Shown: piece after piece, positions 21,812 to 33,344 of the stretch
Position numbering within the stretch: position 1 is the first letter of the stretch
How the letters are laid out: the number at the start of each line of letters is the position of its first letter
Assembly: GCF_901000735.1 (NCBI RefSeq)
Contig: NC_081543.1
Location: 36,080,590-36,144,589, forward strand
DNA from: Corylus avellana
Lineage: Eukaryota; Streptophyta; Magnoliopsida; Fagales; Betulaceae
DNA length: 64,000 bases
Direction of reading: 5' to 3'
Position numbers and translations under genes: made by a program
Notes under the pieces: model-generated
What the model saw: only the letters and a program-made list of their open reading frames with translations
What the model was told of the DNA's origin: nothing
The model's database searches: none

Positions 21812-24717
21812 CTATGAAGGCACAGGATCAACGAGCAAGGAAGTAACAAAATCTTTGAGCACAATTCCAGCATGCGTGTACCCATCTTCGTCCTTATAGA
21901 CAACATCAATCACACGTGTAAGGTTGAGAATTCGCATCACAACAAGCATGGGGACAGTGGTTGGATAGAGGCACTCTTCATTTATATCCTTCCAGGCACC
22001 TGTAACTTCTTTTCGGAATTCATCGACTGCTTCTTCTTCTGTAGCACCATGTTGTACCGTGTAACATTCAATAGCCGAGGCACAGTGCCCTCTCTTTTGC
22101 TCAAACTACAAATAATAAATCTTTATGTCATAAGAGTATCACATGTTTGGGACATTAAAGTACTTGAATTGATGAGTTTAAGCTTACAATTGTTATTACA
22201 CATAAATAACATAATACCTTATGTGACACAATGTCGTCCATGAGTCTGCAAACAACTTCTGAAGCTCTTACCAGTTTAGGGTTCTTGAACAACCACTCGA
22301 AGGCTTCTTTTGTAACAACGTCTCCCATCCCAACCAAGGACGTGGTTGCTAACATGTTGTATCCAGTGGTAACTAGTGCAATGCGCATATACTCATCCAT
22401 TGTTGGTATGTGTTTCTTGTGGAACCATTTGGCTTCATGGAAGTAGGCTCTAACTTGATTCTTCATCTAAGACAAGCAAGCAAGTACAATTAAATTAATA
22501 TTATAACACGTACATTAAACGTTTTCGTGCTCTCTAATTTATTTTTTTTTTCTCGGGTGACAAAGTTTGCTAAGGCTGTGAAATATCTTGTAAATTTGTA
22601 TGTGTGGTGCTTACTGCTTCTCTTGCATATCTAGTACGGTATGATCTTCCTTCACCTATATTTTGATCCATTTCACTGTAAACGTCTAGGAGTGCCCGGT
22701 AACACACTTTCATGTACTCCGGAAGTTGATCTATAACACCAATATCCCACCTGTAAAGTGGGTAGATTCTATGAATTGAATTTTCCAATTAATATAACAA
22801 TGGGAAGAATAAAGCAATGGTAGTGACATGTGAATTTCACTCAAAAATAGATAAAATGAGAAAGTGTGTAAATTTCAACCTCTCGATTGCTTCAGTAAAG
22901 AGCTCAAGTTCTTCAAGTGTTCCATACACATCATAAATGTCATCAATAATCGAGGTCATGGCTATCACTTTGGTTAGAAACCTTCTAGCAATATGATATT
23001 CAGGCTCGAAGTACACTCCTAATATCCAGAAGTAACACTCAACCACCCTGTCTCTTATAAATGGTAGCTCTATTGAAAAGTTGCAGTCTTTCCACCACCT
23101 ATAAACATAATTTAGCATAATCATGTAGTCAGCTTAGAGTTATATATGTACAAACTGCTCACACTTAACATGGTTGAAGAATAACTAACCTTGCAATTTC
23201 AGAAAGTTCTTTCTGGTGCAATTTTTGTAACTGGTTGAAATCCAACTTTGCAAACGTAAGAAGGACTTCATTATGTGAAGCGTCTTGTGGGTAGATAGAA
23301 AAGTAATACCTTGCCTCCAACCTCGGTAGTCCTTTGTGGATAGGCTGCTTTAAGGCATGGCTTACTTGTGATGCAAGAAGAGGGCTTAAATGGGTTGCTA
23401 CCGACTCAAGATGTGTGGCAGTGAAGACAAGTGCTTCATCAAGTATATCTTCCCCATGTACCCGCAGATGTGTGGCTTCATACAAGCTCAACATTCCTTG
23501 CACATCATTGATAAGTGATTTCTTAAAATTCCCTTTGCTGTCCTTGAACTTGGTGAACGTATCTGCTTCACGATTCAATCACATAAAATGAGTCAGCCAC
23601 CCCTTGTTGAGCTTTATGTAATTTGTTGTGGACTAATTAAGGCGAGACCCAATTTGTTTTTGTCTTTGAGTTTGCTTCTTAAGAAATTTTTTATTCATGG
23701 GAAAAAAAAATTGTTACATTAGAGCTTGCCAAGCTATATATATATTTTATGGTCCAATTCTCAAATGGGTTGGTGAAAGTAAGTCAGTGAAAGATAAGTA
23801 ATTATGAGACCTGGGCTGTAGTTCAAGCACTCTTTATATATGTTGTATATATATATAGGAGTACGCTGTGTACATGTGAGTGTTTACCATGCAAAAAGAG
23901 AAGAAAAATGCAACTGTCAATAAGGAATAAGGGACCTTAGGTTTATAGAAAGGCAATAGAGACTATGTTTCCATAAGGGACCACTCTATAAAAAAACAAC
24001 AGTAGCACATGCATGGGATGTTCTCCTAGGATATTCAAGTATGTATGATGTTAATTAAATGCGACACCGATTGTTTGTGCATATTAAGTTTTCCCAAATA
24101 GAAATAAAAGAACACTTGTGTTTAAAACCAATAAAAAGAAACAAGCACTTGCGAAGTACAAAAAAGAAAAAGTACCAGGCGAACTATAATAACCATGTTG
24201 TCTAAGTAACCGAAACCGAAGAGCAACAGTGTAAAGGTCGTCATCATCATCATCATCTTCATGGTCATGAGAGTCATGAAGAGTTTGCAAAATTTGTTGA
24301 ATCTCATTTTCAAAATGGTAAGACACGCCTAAGCGATGAATTGCATCAATGAACTTGAGTTTTTCTGATGACTTTTCTCCTGGAGCCATTAGCATTTTCC
24401 TCACTTCTTTCTTCAATTCCTGAAGTTGTAGCTGTATTTTCTCATTATCAGTTTCCTGTGCGAGCAGATTGAAGAAAACAAATTATTATATTAAATAGGA
24501 AAAATTAATCTAAAGCTTAGTTGTGCATGCACATGTAATTAAACATGTTGGCATGCAGACCCACACACTGAGATGCATATATTTTTACCGAGAGCTCAGA
24601 AGGATATGTGAGGAAACGGTCACCCCAAATGCTAGGATGATAATTTGCGGAGCGGCGAGTGGTTTCTGGCACAGGATTTAGGGATGGAGCAGCTACTGCT
24701 GAAACTTGGAAAGACAT
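21812..24717 (-). CDS. TPS-C: sesquiterpene synthase (TPS-a clade), complete, 7 exons
   Basis: Predicted cytosolic sesquiterpene synthase acting on farnesyl diphosphate. Exons 24589-24717, 24176-24455, 23190-23562, 22880-23098, 22615-22750, 22218-22466 and 21812-22105 join with GT-AG junctions into 1680 nt, 559 aa plus TAG stop. RR-x8-W is at residues 21-31, DDIYD at 313-317, and the second metal motif DDIVSHKFE near residue 456. It is five residues longer than TPS-A: four extra Asp in an acidic tract of exon 2 plus one residue at the exon start. Exons 1-5 and introns are almost identical to TPS-A; exons 6-7 are nearly identical to TPS-D. The product is unknown. Confidence 0.93.
24236..24262 (-). 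repeat. Coding Asp (GAT/GAC) microsatellite in TPS-C exon 2
   Basis: An H-D-H-E-D7-L run is encoded by a trinucleotide repeat. TPS-A has D3 at the same place and TPS-D has E-H-D6. All lengths keep the frame. The tract lies in the N-terminal domain between two helices, where length variation should be tolerated. Confidence 0.8.
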
Positions 24718-24797
24718 TTTCTTTTCCTAAACTTTGAAGGTCTCTTTTAAGTGCTTTGAGGTGCCTAAGTATGAGAGAATGGTTTACGTGCTCATGC

Positions 24798-24805
24798 TAT
24801 TTATA
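24798..24805 (-). promoter_or_regulatory. TATA box of TPS-C
   Basis: TATAAATA on the minus strand, about 81-88 nt upstream of the TPS-C start, in a segment almost identical to the TPS-A promoter. Confidence 0.6.
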
Positions 24806-24863
24806 GAAGAAATGTTGGAAATAATTTTTGATGGTACACAAAATTTTTTTTGAAATAAAATAA

Positions 24864-26357
24864 GGAAAAGTTCACATACCTCCTTCAAACCACCCACAGT
24901 GGGTACTAGGGGTGGTTTTGGCCACCCCTAAGGCTGTTAAGTGAGCAAAGCGTCTCGCGAGTAAGCTCGGGCTCGGCTCGCATAAGCTCGGCTCGTGCTC
25001 GACTCGAATATTAAATGAAGTACTTCATAAACACAAATTCTAGCTCGAATATTAAACGAAACAAGCTCGGCTCGACTCGGCTAGACTCGTGAGCAAGCTC
25101 GTATAAGCTCTTGTGTGTGTGTATATATATAAACTAAGTAATACATAATTAATTATAAATCTCATAATTATTAAAATCTTAAAATTTCATTTATATTTAA
25201 GCATTAGAGAATGAAAAATTCTAAACCCTTCGTGATCAAAGAGAGAGAGAGCAATCATTAAAAAGACCTCGATTCAATTAGAGTAGATCCAAACGAAAGG
25301 AAGAAGAATCAAGCAGAAACTATTGAGGGAGATTGCAAAAGGCATAAACTATTGAAGAATCATACAGACCAAAACACTATCACTACTTGTTTGATGAGCG
25401 AGAGTGAGAGAGTGAGAAATGAGAGTTCAGGTGGAAGATGTTCTGTGACTGGTGAGGGGGATTGAGAGAGACGTTGAAAAAATAGTTTTTTGTAAGGGGC
25501 ATTGTTCTAATGCAGTCTGAATTCAACTTGTTAACTTGTCTCATATTGTTAAGAAAACATTAATCTCCAAGTTTGCTTATCTATAAAAGGATGCATATTC
25601 TTTCTCTTTAAAACCAAATGTCTTGCTGTATTGACTCAGGTTTCATACTCGACTAGCCAGATTAAGCAAATACTCATATGCAAACTAATTTCTTAAGTCG
25701 TTTAAAAGTACTTGAAGTTAATTTTTTTTTTTTAAAACAAAAACATTAAATATAAGAGTCAGCTCGCGAGCTGGCTCAGCTCGACTTATTATTAGCTCGA
25801 GCTCGATTTTTTTGGCTCACCCTTGAGCTCGACTCGAGCTCGAGCTCGAGTAAAATTTAAACGAGCCAAGCCTAAACAAGGGAAGCTCACTCAAACTCGA
25901 CTCGTTTACACCCCTAGGCTCAATGGGGGTGGCCAAGCCTAGACCACCCCCAATTTTTTTTTCTTTTTTTTTAGAAAAAAAATACATTATTTTTTAATTT
26001 AAAAAAAATAAATAAATAAATTTAAATATGTGCCACATGTCAACATTTGATTGGTCCACGTGGATTTCCGTTTAGTCAACTAACAGTCAACTGACAGAGG
26101 ATTAATTTGGTCTATTATCAAAACCACAGGGACCTCCTGTGATAAAAATCATACCCTAAGAGAAAAAAAATAATAATAATAAAGCAACAAAACCCCAGGG
26201 GGTATTTAGTATTTAACCCTTTTATCTTATTGAGAAATATACAGATGCATTTTTATATTTTTGTTAGCTTTGGGGCGGATATTGACAATGTTTTGGTAGT
26301 TTGGAATGGACATTGTCAATTGAGTGGTAGGTTGAGGAAGATATGTGGACTTCACCC
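24864..26357. mobile_element. Mutator-like MITE with 10 bp target duplication, carrying a nested element
   Basis: Starts GGAAAAGTTCACATACCT and ends AGATATGTGGACTTCACCC, which are inverted repeats with few mismatches. It is flanked by AATAAAATAA on both sides, a perfect 10 bp duplication as expected for Mutator-like elements. It lies about 60 bp upstream of the TPS-C TATA box. It is about 1 kb longer than the copies at 27778 and 42969 because of the insertion at 24935-25910. No transposase is encoded. Confidence 0.85.
24935..25910. mobile_element. CTCGAG/GCTCGACTCG-rich element nested in the MITE
   Basis: The ends are rich in GCTCG/CGAGC motifs in opposite orientation (TGTTAAGTGAGC at the left, GACTCGTTTACA at the right). 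The flanks are CCCTAAGGC and CCCCTAGGC, and the uninterrupted sequence CCCCTAGGC is present in the sister copy near 27830. The interior is AT-rich with no supported frame. Related but diverged elements are at about 32265-33055, 47440-48240 and 55050-55850. Family assignment is uncertain. Confidence 0.75.
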
Positions 26358-26545
26358 AATAAAATAATAACAATATGAAATTAACAAAAAAATAAATAAA
26401 TTACAAGAGATCAAAAGTAGAGTATGGAAAGATCACACAATGCTATAAAATGACGCAAGAAGGTTGTCATTAAATTTTGATTCTGTAGGAAGTCAAGCGA
26501 ATCAAATAAATGCATGAGGACTTTGTAGTCATTTAATGCTATGTT

Positions 26546-26879
26546 TGTTGGAAGTCCCACATTGCCTGAGTATTAAGGAGATTGTCAATTTATAAGGTGA
26601 GGGGAAACTTCAACTCTTGAGCTAGCTTTTGAGTTGAGTTAAGCCCAAGACCCATTTCTAACATGGTATCAAAGCCTAACCCAATTAATTGGTTGTAGCC
26701 CACCGTCACCCATTGTCGTACGTGTTGGCTTGGATGTCCTCCCGCCACACATGAGAGGGCGTGTTGGAAGTCCCACATTGCCTGGGTATTAAGGAGATTG
26801 TCCATTTATAAGTTGAGGAAAAACCTCAACTCTTGAACTAGCTTTTGGGTTGAGTTAGCCCCAAGACCCATTTCTAACA
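26546..26879. mobile_element. TRIM retrotransposon copy 1
   Basis: Two 118 bp direct LTRs (26546-26663 and 26762-26879), each starting TGTTGGAAGTCCCACATT and ending TTTCTAACA. The 5' LTR is followed at once by TGGTATCAAAGCC, a primer-binding site matching the 3' end of initiator methionine tRNA, and a purine-rich GAGAGGGCG precedes the 3' LTR. The interior of about 98 bp encodes nothing. The flanks are ATGTT and ATATT, a 5 bp target duplication with one change. This is the structure of a terminal-repeat retrotransposon in miniature. Confidence 0.92.
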
Positions 26880-27337
26880 ATATTGTAGGCCAGGTGGCTG
26901 ATTTTTGTACTTGGCTTCCATGCCGTATACGAAACTACAGTAGATATGCGGTAGTTTGGTTTAAGGGCTTAGATAATAAATACATGTGGACTTTGTAGTC
27001 ATGTAATGCTATATTGTAGGGTGGCTGATTTTTGGCCCTGACTTCCATGCTGATTTTTGATTTTTGCGGTAGTTTGGTTTGAGGGTTGAGATTCTCTAAG
27101 CGCAAACCACCCCTTAATGAGACTAACATGTACGAAGAAAACAAATCACCACAAAAAGAAAAAACAAGGTTTAGCGACATGGTTACTTTGGGCATTTTTG
27201 GCTAAAAAAACATCCCTATTAATTTTGCAACGCTTGATTAGGGACACTTGGGACACGCCGGTTTTTATGGCGACTAGAATTTAAGATTGAGAGGTTTTTT
27301 TACGAAAAAACGCTTCGAAAATGGGACGTTTGGAACA
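26880..27337. other. Duplicated AT-rich block, no gene
   Basis: Part of the block repeated at about 28793-29250 and, after the first gap, at 42246-42528 and 43984-44440. An 86-codon minus-strand frame is kept in the copies but has no domain and is best explained by the high identity between blocks. Confidence 0.5.
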
Positions 27338-27510
27338 AAGCGCCCCCTTTTTTAAAAGGGGGCGCTTAGTTGTGAAAAACGCCCCCTTTTTTTAAATGTA
27401 GACGCTTCCTAGGCAAGCGTCCTCTTTTTTAAATAGGAGCGCTTCCTAAGCAAGCGCCGCCCCCTTTTTTAAATGGGGGCGTTTCATAGGCAAGCGACCC
27501 CTTTTAAAAA
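27338..27510. repeat. GC-rich palindrome array 1
   Basis: Short units of the type AAGCGCCCCC-TTTTTTAAA-GGGGGCGCTT separated by CCTAGG-like palindromes form several adjacent perfect or near-perfect inverted repeats. The phasing is about 35-40 bp. No coding content. Further arrays are at 29250-29425, 42529-42700 and 44440-44645. Confidence 0.85.
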
Positions 27511-27620
27511 TTGGGGTACTACTTTAGTACCTTTGGGGGGCTACTTTAGTACTTTTTGAACATTTAGAGTGATTTGAGGTGTCTTTTAAGTGATTTAGTA
27601 CTTTAGTACTTTAGTACTTT

Positions 27621-27770
27621 TGGAAAGACATTTTCTTTTTCTAAACTTTGAAGGTGTCTTTTAAGTGATTTGAGGTGCCTAAGTATGAGAGAATGGTTTA
27701 CGTGCTCATGCTATTTATAGAAGAAATGTTGGAAATAATTTTTGATGGTGCACAAAATTCTTTTTGAAAT
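27621..27770 (-). pseudogene. Orphan TPS promoter with start codon and four codons (copy 1)
   Basis: Positions 27621-27770 duplicate the TPS-C promoter: the TATAAATA box at 27712-27719, the 5' UTR and ATG at 27629-27631 followed by codons for S-F-Q. It then runs into unrelated TACTTTAGTAC repeats. It is the end of a segmental duplication whose breakpoint lies in codon 4 or 5 of a TPS gene. Confidence 0.85.
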
Positions 27771-27777
27771 AAAATAA

Positions 27778-28270
27778 GAAAAAGTTCACATACCTACCTC
27801 AAACCACCCACAGTGGGTACTAGGGGTGGTTTCGGCCACCCCCTAGGCTCCATGGGGGTGGCCAAGCCTAGACCACCCCCAATTTTTTTTTTCTTTTTTT
27901 TTTTAGAAAAAAAATACATTATTTTTTAATTTTAAAAAAATAAATAAATAAATTTAAATATGTGCCACGTGTCAACATTTGATTGGTCCACGTGGATTTC
28001 CGTTTAGTCAACTGACAGAGGATTAATTTGGTCTATTATCAAAACCACAGGGACCTCCTGTGATAAAAATCAAACCCTAAGAGAAAAAAAAATAAAGCAA
28101 CAAAACCCCAGGGGGTATTTAGTATTTAACCCTTTTATCTTATTGAGAAATATACAGATGCATTTTTATCTTTTTGCTAGCTTTGAGGCGGATATTGACA
28201 ATGTTTTGGTAGTTTGGAATGGACATTGTCAATTGAGTGGTAGGTTGAGGGAGATATGTGGACTTTACCC
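27778..28270. mobile_element. Mutator-like MITE, uninterrupted copy 2
   Basis: Same ends and same AATAAAATAA target duplication as the element at 24864-26357, but without the nested insertion (493 bp). It was copied along with the orphan promoter, not inserted separately. Confidence 0.85.
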
Positions 28271-28458
28271 AATAAAATAATAACAATATGAAATTAACAA
28301 AAAAATAAATAAATTACAAGAGATGAAAAGTAGAGTATGAAAATATCACACAATGCTATAAAATGACGTAAGAAGGTTATCATTAAATGTTGATTCTGTA
28401 GGAAGTCAAGCAAATCAAATAAATGCATGAGGACTTTGTAGTCATTTAATGCTATGTT

Positions 28459-28792
28459 TGTTGGAAGTCACACATTACTTGGGTATTAAGGAGATTGTCC
28501 ATTTATAAGGTGAGGGGAAACCTCAACTCTTGAGGTAGCTTTTGGGTTGAGTTAGGCCCCAGACCCATTTCTAACATGGTATCAAAGCCTAACCCAATTA
28601 ATTTGTTGTGGCCCACCGTCACCCATTGTCACACGTGTTGGCTTGGATGTCCTCCCGCCACACATGAGGGGGCGTGTTGAAAGTCCCACATTGCCTGGGT
28701 ATTAAGAAGATTGTTCATTTATAAGGTGAAGGAAAACCTCAACTCTTGAGCTAGTTTTTGGGTTGAGTTAGGCCCAAAACCCATTTCTAACA
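28459..28792. mobile_element. TRIM retrotransposon copy 2
   Basis: LTRs at 28459-28576 and 28675-28792 (118 bp each), a TGGTATCAAAGCC primer-binding site and a GAGGGGGCG polypurine tract. A perfect 5 bp target duplication ATGTT lies at 28454-28458 and 28793-28797. Same insertion site as copy 1, so it spread by segmental duplication. Confidence 0.92.
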
Positions 28793-29249
28793 ATGTTGTA
28801 GGCCAGGTGGCTGATTTTTGCACTTGGCTTCCATGCCGTATATGAAACTACAGTAGATATACGGTAGTTTGGTTTAAGGGCTTAGATAATAAATACATGT
28901 GGACTTTGTAGTCATGTAATGCTATATTGTAGGGTGGCTGATTTTTGGCCCCGGCTTCCATGCTGACTTTTGATTTTTGCGGTAGTTTGGTTTGAGGGTT
29001 GAGATTCTCTAAGCGCAAACCACCCCTTAATGAGACTAACATGTACGAAGAAAACAAATCACCACAAAAAGAAAAAACAAGGTTTAGCGACATGGTTACT
29101 TTGGGCATTTTTGGCTAAAAAAACATCCCTATTAATTTTGCAACGCTTGATTAGGGACACTTGGGACACGCCGGTTTTTATGGCGACTAGAATTTAAGAT
29201 TGAGAGGTTTTTTTACGAAAAAACGCCTCGAAAATGGGACGTTTGGAAC

Positions 29250-29425
29250 AAAGCGCCCCCTTTTTTAAAAGGGGGCGCTTAGTTGTGAAAAACGCCCCCT
29301 TTTTTTAAATGTAGACGCTTCCTAGGCAAGCGTCCTCTTTTTTAAATAGGGGCGCTTCCTAAGCAAGCGCCGCCCCCTTTTTTAAATGGGGGCGTTTCAT
29401 AGGCAAGCGACCCCTTTTAAAAATT
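29250..29425. repeat. GC-rich palindrome array 2
   Basis: Near-identical to the array at 27338-27510, with a few substitutions inside the stems (for example AGGAGCGC to AGGGGCGC, which improves pairing). Confidence 0.85.
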
Positions 29426-29952
29426 GGGGTGCTACTTTAGTACCTTTGGGGGGCTACTTTAGTACTTTTTGAACATTTAGAGTCTATATTGCAAACGACT
29501 GATAGTTTAGGGGGCTTTTTTATATTTTTTTATTTTCCGGAGCAAGATAACAAATAAAACTAATAGCAATATATCATGCACAAATAACAATCTTTGAAGC
29601 CCGTATAAGAACTAATGGCTCGTGATTGCTTTAAGCGAGGCCCGGAAGGTAGCTGGAACAAATCCACCGAAACTCAGCCCATTTTGCATCTTCTATTTTC
29701 AGGCATTGAATTTTTTTTTTTTGGTGAGTTAATTAATTAATTAATTGATGTACAAGATTTTTCTCTGCTGGTAAAAAAAAACACCGGCCCATTTACTGGA
29801 CGTAATTTTACAATTTTCCTGGCCTTTTGATTATATACCAAAGAGTATGATAGAAATCTGTTCTAAAATACGACAATATAACTCTAAGCGTATCAAATGC
29901 TTTGCCATTACAACCCACCATGCAAGGGTCCATCATCCACGCTTATATATAA

Positions 29953-30080
29953 AGGCACAGGATCAACAAGCAAGGAAGTAACAAAAGCTTTGAGCACAGT
30001 TCCAGCTTGTGTGTACCCATCTTCATCCTTATAGACGACATCAATCACACGGGTAACGGGCATGGGACAGTGGTTGGATA
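29953..30080 (-). pseudogene. TPS last-exon fragment 2
   Basis: C-terminal TPS codons (...[11 protein letters not shown]...L-L-V-D-P-V-P) as in fragment 1, but with a 21 nt in-frame deletion after the R-V codons of the L-T-R-V-I-D region. Fragments 3 and 4 share the deletion. No other exons are present. Confidence 0.85.
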
Positions 30081-30918
30081 GAGAATTAGTTAATTTGATT
30101 AATTAAATCTAATAACAATCAATCGTGATAAACGAACTCCCATTCATGAAAAGGACTTTTACTTTATCATATATTTTACCATATGCAATGGTGATTATTT
30201 TTTTTTGCTTCTTATGGTGTTCAGGCTCGCATGAGTCAAATCTTAAATCTGGATATTGTTGACATTTATTGGATTTGTTTGATCATATAGAGACCAATTA
30301 TGATACTCAAGTTCTAAAAGTCTGTATGCGCCAAAAACTAACAGGAAAGTGGACTCCAGAGGCATTTAATGCTACAAAAATCTCACTAAACAAGTAATGA
30401 CGTTTGAGTAATGCTGTTTACTAGTAATGGTGTTTGAGTAAACGGCATTAACCTTCCGAACATAAATTAATTTCCTGACATGCAAACGACATTAATTTAT
30501 GCCATTTAAACAGTAAACGACACTAAATACATTAATGTTGTTTACTGTTCAAGGCTTCAAGCAACATCAATTTTAATGTCGTTTGAATAGTAAACAAAAA
30601 TAAATTTTATGACATTAACCCTTCAAATGTCATTAAATTATTTTATATATTTAAAAATTATTATTATTAATTCATTGTTTTTATGATAAATATATTATAA
30701 GTCCTTGAGTCAGCGCATCAAAACTATAAAATGCCTAAAAATTTTTTACGAATTTTTACTCTCTTAGTCAATCAAAACTGAAATAAAATCTCTACTATTA
30801 GATTTTTTTTCAAAGGGGTAAATAGATGTCAGTCTCATTGAAACGCATTGCTTTGTTACGTCAACATATTAATTTTTTATTAATTAAATTTAACAATTAA
30901 ATCTTTAAAAATAATTAA

Positions 30919-30919
<1 letters not shown>

Positions 30920-30955
<36 letters not shown>
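30920..30955. repeat. (TA)n microsatellite
   Basis: A run of alternating TA about 34 nt long. The copy in block IV (about 53782-53816) is the same, whereas blocks I and III have a poly-A here. Confidence 0.85.
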
Positions 30956-30957
<2 letters not shown>

Positions 30958-32240
30958 AAGGGTGGCCAGCGGTGGGCTGCCACCATGGCCGCCCCATGGG
31001 CTGGCTAGGCCTTTTGCTTGATGCTAAGCCCCTAGACCATCTTTTTCCTAACTGAGACGTTCGACGATTAAGGAGGCCGCACCTCCGGGCTTGGCCTCGC
31101 CGGACTCCACCATTTCCAGAAACACAGTTATCGTGAGATCTTTTCGAGAGAAACACACACGAAAATGATTTGCAAAAACAAACAAATCTCCGAAAACAAA
31201 AACACTTCGCCGATTTCAATTACCCGAGCGAGCCTTTCTTGGAACCAGGACGCTGATCATCTTGTCGGCGACCTTCCACTGCCTTGAGCCTCTCGCTGGC
31301 GGGAAGTTCCGGCGGTGGTACCTAGAATTCTTCTTCTTCATCTTCTTCTTCTTCTTCTTCCCCCACACTCTCTTTCGTGCTTTCCTCTCCTCCTTCCCTG
31401 TTAGGCGGCTTAGGCCCTCTCCTCTTTGATTTTCACCCCTTTGATCTTCTTCTTCTTCCCCCACACATCGAAGGCGGCCAAGGGGTGGCTCCTTCTTTAT
31501 TTTTTATTTTTTATTTTTGTTTTAGTTTTTTAATATTTTGATTTTTTTTTAATTATTGATTTTTGAATAATTTAAAAAAAATTAAATATATTTATTTTTT
31601 AAAAAAAATTAATGGATATGTTTGTCTTATTGAAAATTTTATAGGTGTAATTGTGTAATTTTACTAGCATTGGGAGGTGTATTGTCATTGTTTTAGTAGT
31701 TTGGGGAGTAAATTGTTGCAATTGATAGTTTGGGAGGAAATTATCATTAAGGTGTATATTGTCATTGCTTTGGTAGTTTGGAGAGTAAATTGTTGCAAAT
31801 GATACTTTGGGAGGAAATTATCATTAAGGTGGTAGTTTAAGAAAGTTAAGATGACTTTACCCTTGTTTTTATTTTACTAAGGGTAGTATAGTCATTGGGG
31901 GTGGATATTAATACTGTTTTTGTAGTTTGAAGGGGACATTGTCACAATTAAAAGTTTGGAGAAACATTGTCAATTGGATGGTAGTTTGAGAGAGGTATGT
32001 AAATTTTCTCTATCTATTAATTTACAGCATCTAATACAACTTTGACATTTCAGCTCGTTTTACCAAATAGAATAAACACAAAACACTGGATCATCCCACC
32101 CAAAACCAGACTCAATACCACAAATCAGAATGTTCAATCAACCAAAACTAGATCTTCCCTTTCTTGCAATACACAAAATACCAATCTCTCTATGCCGACA
32201 ATAGCGTCACTAAAGCCACAAAATCCAAGAACCCCATTAG
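30956..32240. mobile_element. GC-rich TE fragment, block II copy
   Basis: Same sequence class as 19140-20150: GGTGGCC-type start, CTTCTTCTT stretch, then an AT-rich tail with an internal 80 bp duplication of the GTGTATTGTCATT phrase (about 31678-31830). No domain is recognised in any frame. Confidence 0.45.
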
Positions 32241-32264
32241 AATAGCAAGCGTTGCAGTTAGGGG

Positions 32265-33055
32265 TGTTTGCGAGCGAAGCCGCTCGCTCGCTTGGGATTG
32301 GCTTGTATAAGCTCAGCTCATGCTCGACTCAATTATTAAATGAGGCGCTTTATGAACACAAATTCTGGTTCGAATATTAAAAGAAGCAAGCTCGACTCGG
32401 CTTAGTATAAGGCTCAACTCATATATTTTTTATTAAGTAACAAATAAGAATATATAGCCAATATTACTCAATAATAACAAATATACTACATGACTTATAT
32501 ATATAAATTTTTTAACAAAAATTTAGTGAGCGAGAGTGAGAGAGTGGGAAATAAGAGTTTGGGTGAAAAATGAGAGTTGAGGCAGAAGATGCGATGTGAA
32601 TGGTGAGGGAGATTGAGAGAGAGACGTTGAAAAAATATTTTTTTGTAGGGAGCGTTGTTCCACTGCAATCTGACTACAACCTGTTAACTTGTCTCGCATT
32701 ACTAAGAAAACACAAATTCCCAAGTTTGTTTATCTATAAAATGATGCATATCTCTTCGAAACCAAGTATCTTGCTGTATTGACTCAGACTCCATACTCCG
32801 ACTAGCTAGACTAAGCAAATGCTCATATGCAAGCTGGCTTCTTAAACCGTTTAATAGTACTTGAAGTTTAAATTTATAAAAAATAAATAAAAATAAAAAC
32901 ATTAAATATAAGAGCCAGCTCGCAAGCTGGCTCGACTTATTATGAGTTTGAGCTCGATTTTTTTGCTCGTTCTTGAGCTCGGCTCAAGCTTGAGTAAAAT
33001 TTAAACGAGCAAAGCCCAAACAAAGGAAGCTCACTCAGGGCTCGACTCGTTTACA
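32265..33055. mobile_element. GCTCG-rich inverted-repeat element, block II
   Basis: Ends GGTGTTTGCGAGCG and GACTCGTTTACACC are imperfect inverted repeats, with GCTCG/CGAGC motifs at both edges and an AT-rich non-coding middle. Same family as the element nested at 24935-25910. Confidence 0.65.
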
Positions 33056-33344
33056 CCCATACTTGCAGTACACAAAATATCCCTCCCTTCTCCTTTTCTT
33101 GCTAGCCTTGCAATACACAACATACCCCTCTCTTCTCCCTTTCTTGCAGTACACAAAATTTCCACCTCCCTCTCCGCCGACTACGGCGTCACTGGAGCCA
33201 CTGTGGCTTCGGAATATGCTGTTACCGTACACAACAATGATGAACAATATATAATCGAAAAGAGAAAGATTAAGCGGGGTTGAGACACAGATTTAATATG
33301 GTTTGGTAATATGCCTACATCTACAAAGAATGCAACTGTATTTT

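Noticed and set aside
26935..27195. 86-codon frame present in several blocks (27.0, 28.9, 44.1 kb)
   Set aside because: Non-coding duplicated DNA; the sequence has no family signature and no conserved splice or start context.
27338..27510. Regularly spaced GC-rich repeats as a CRISPR-like array
   Set aside because: Units are palindromes with no unique spacers, in a plant nuclear context with introns and plant transposons.
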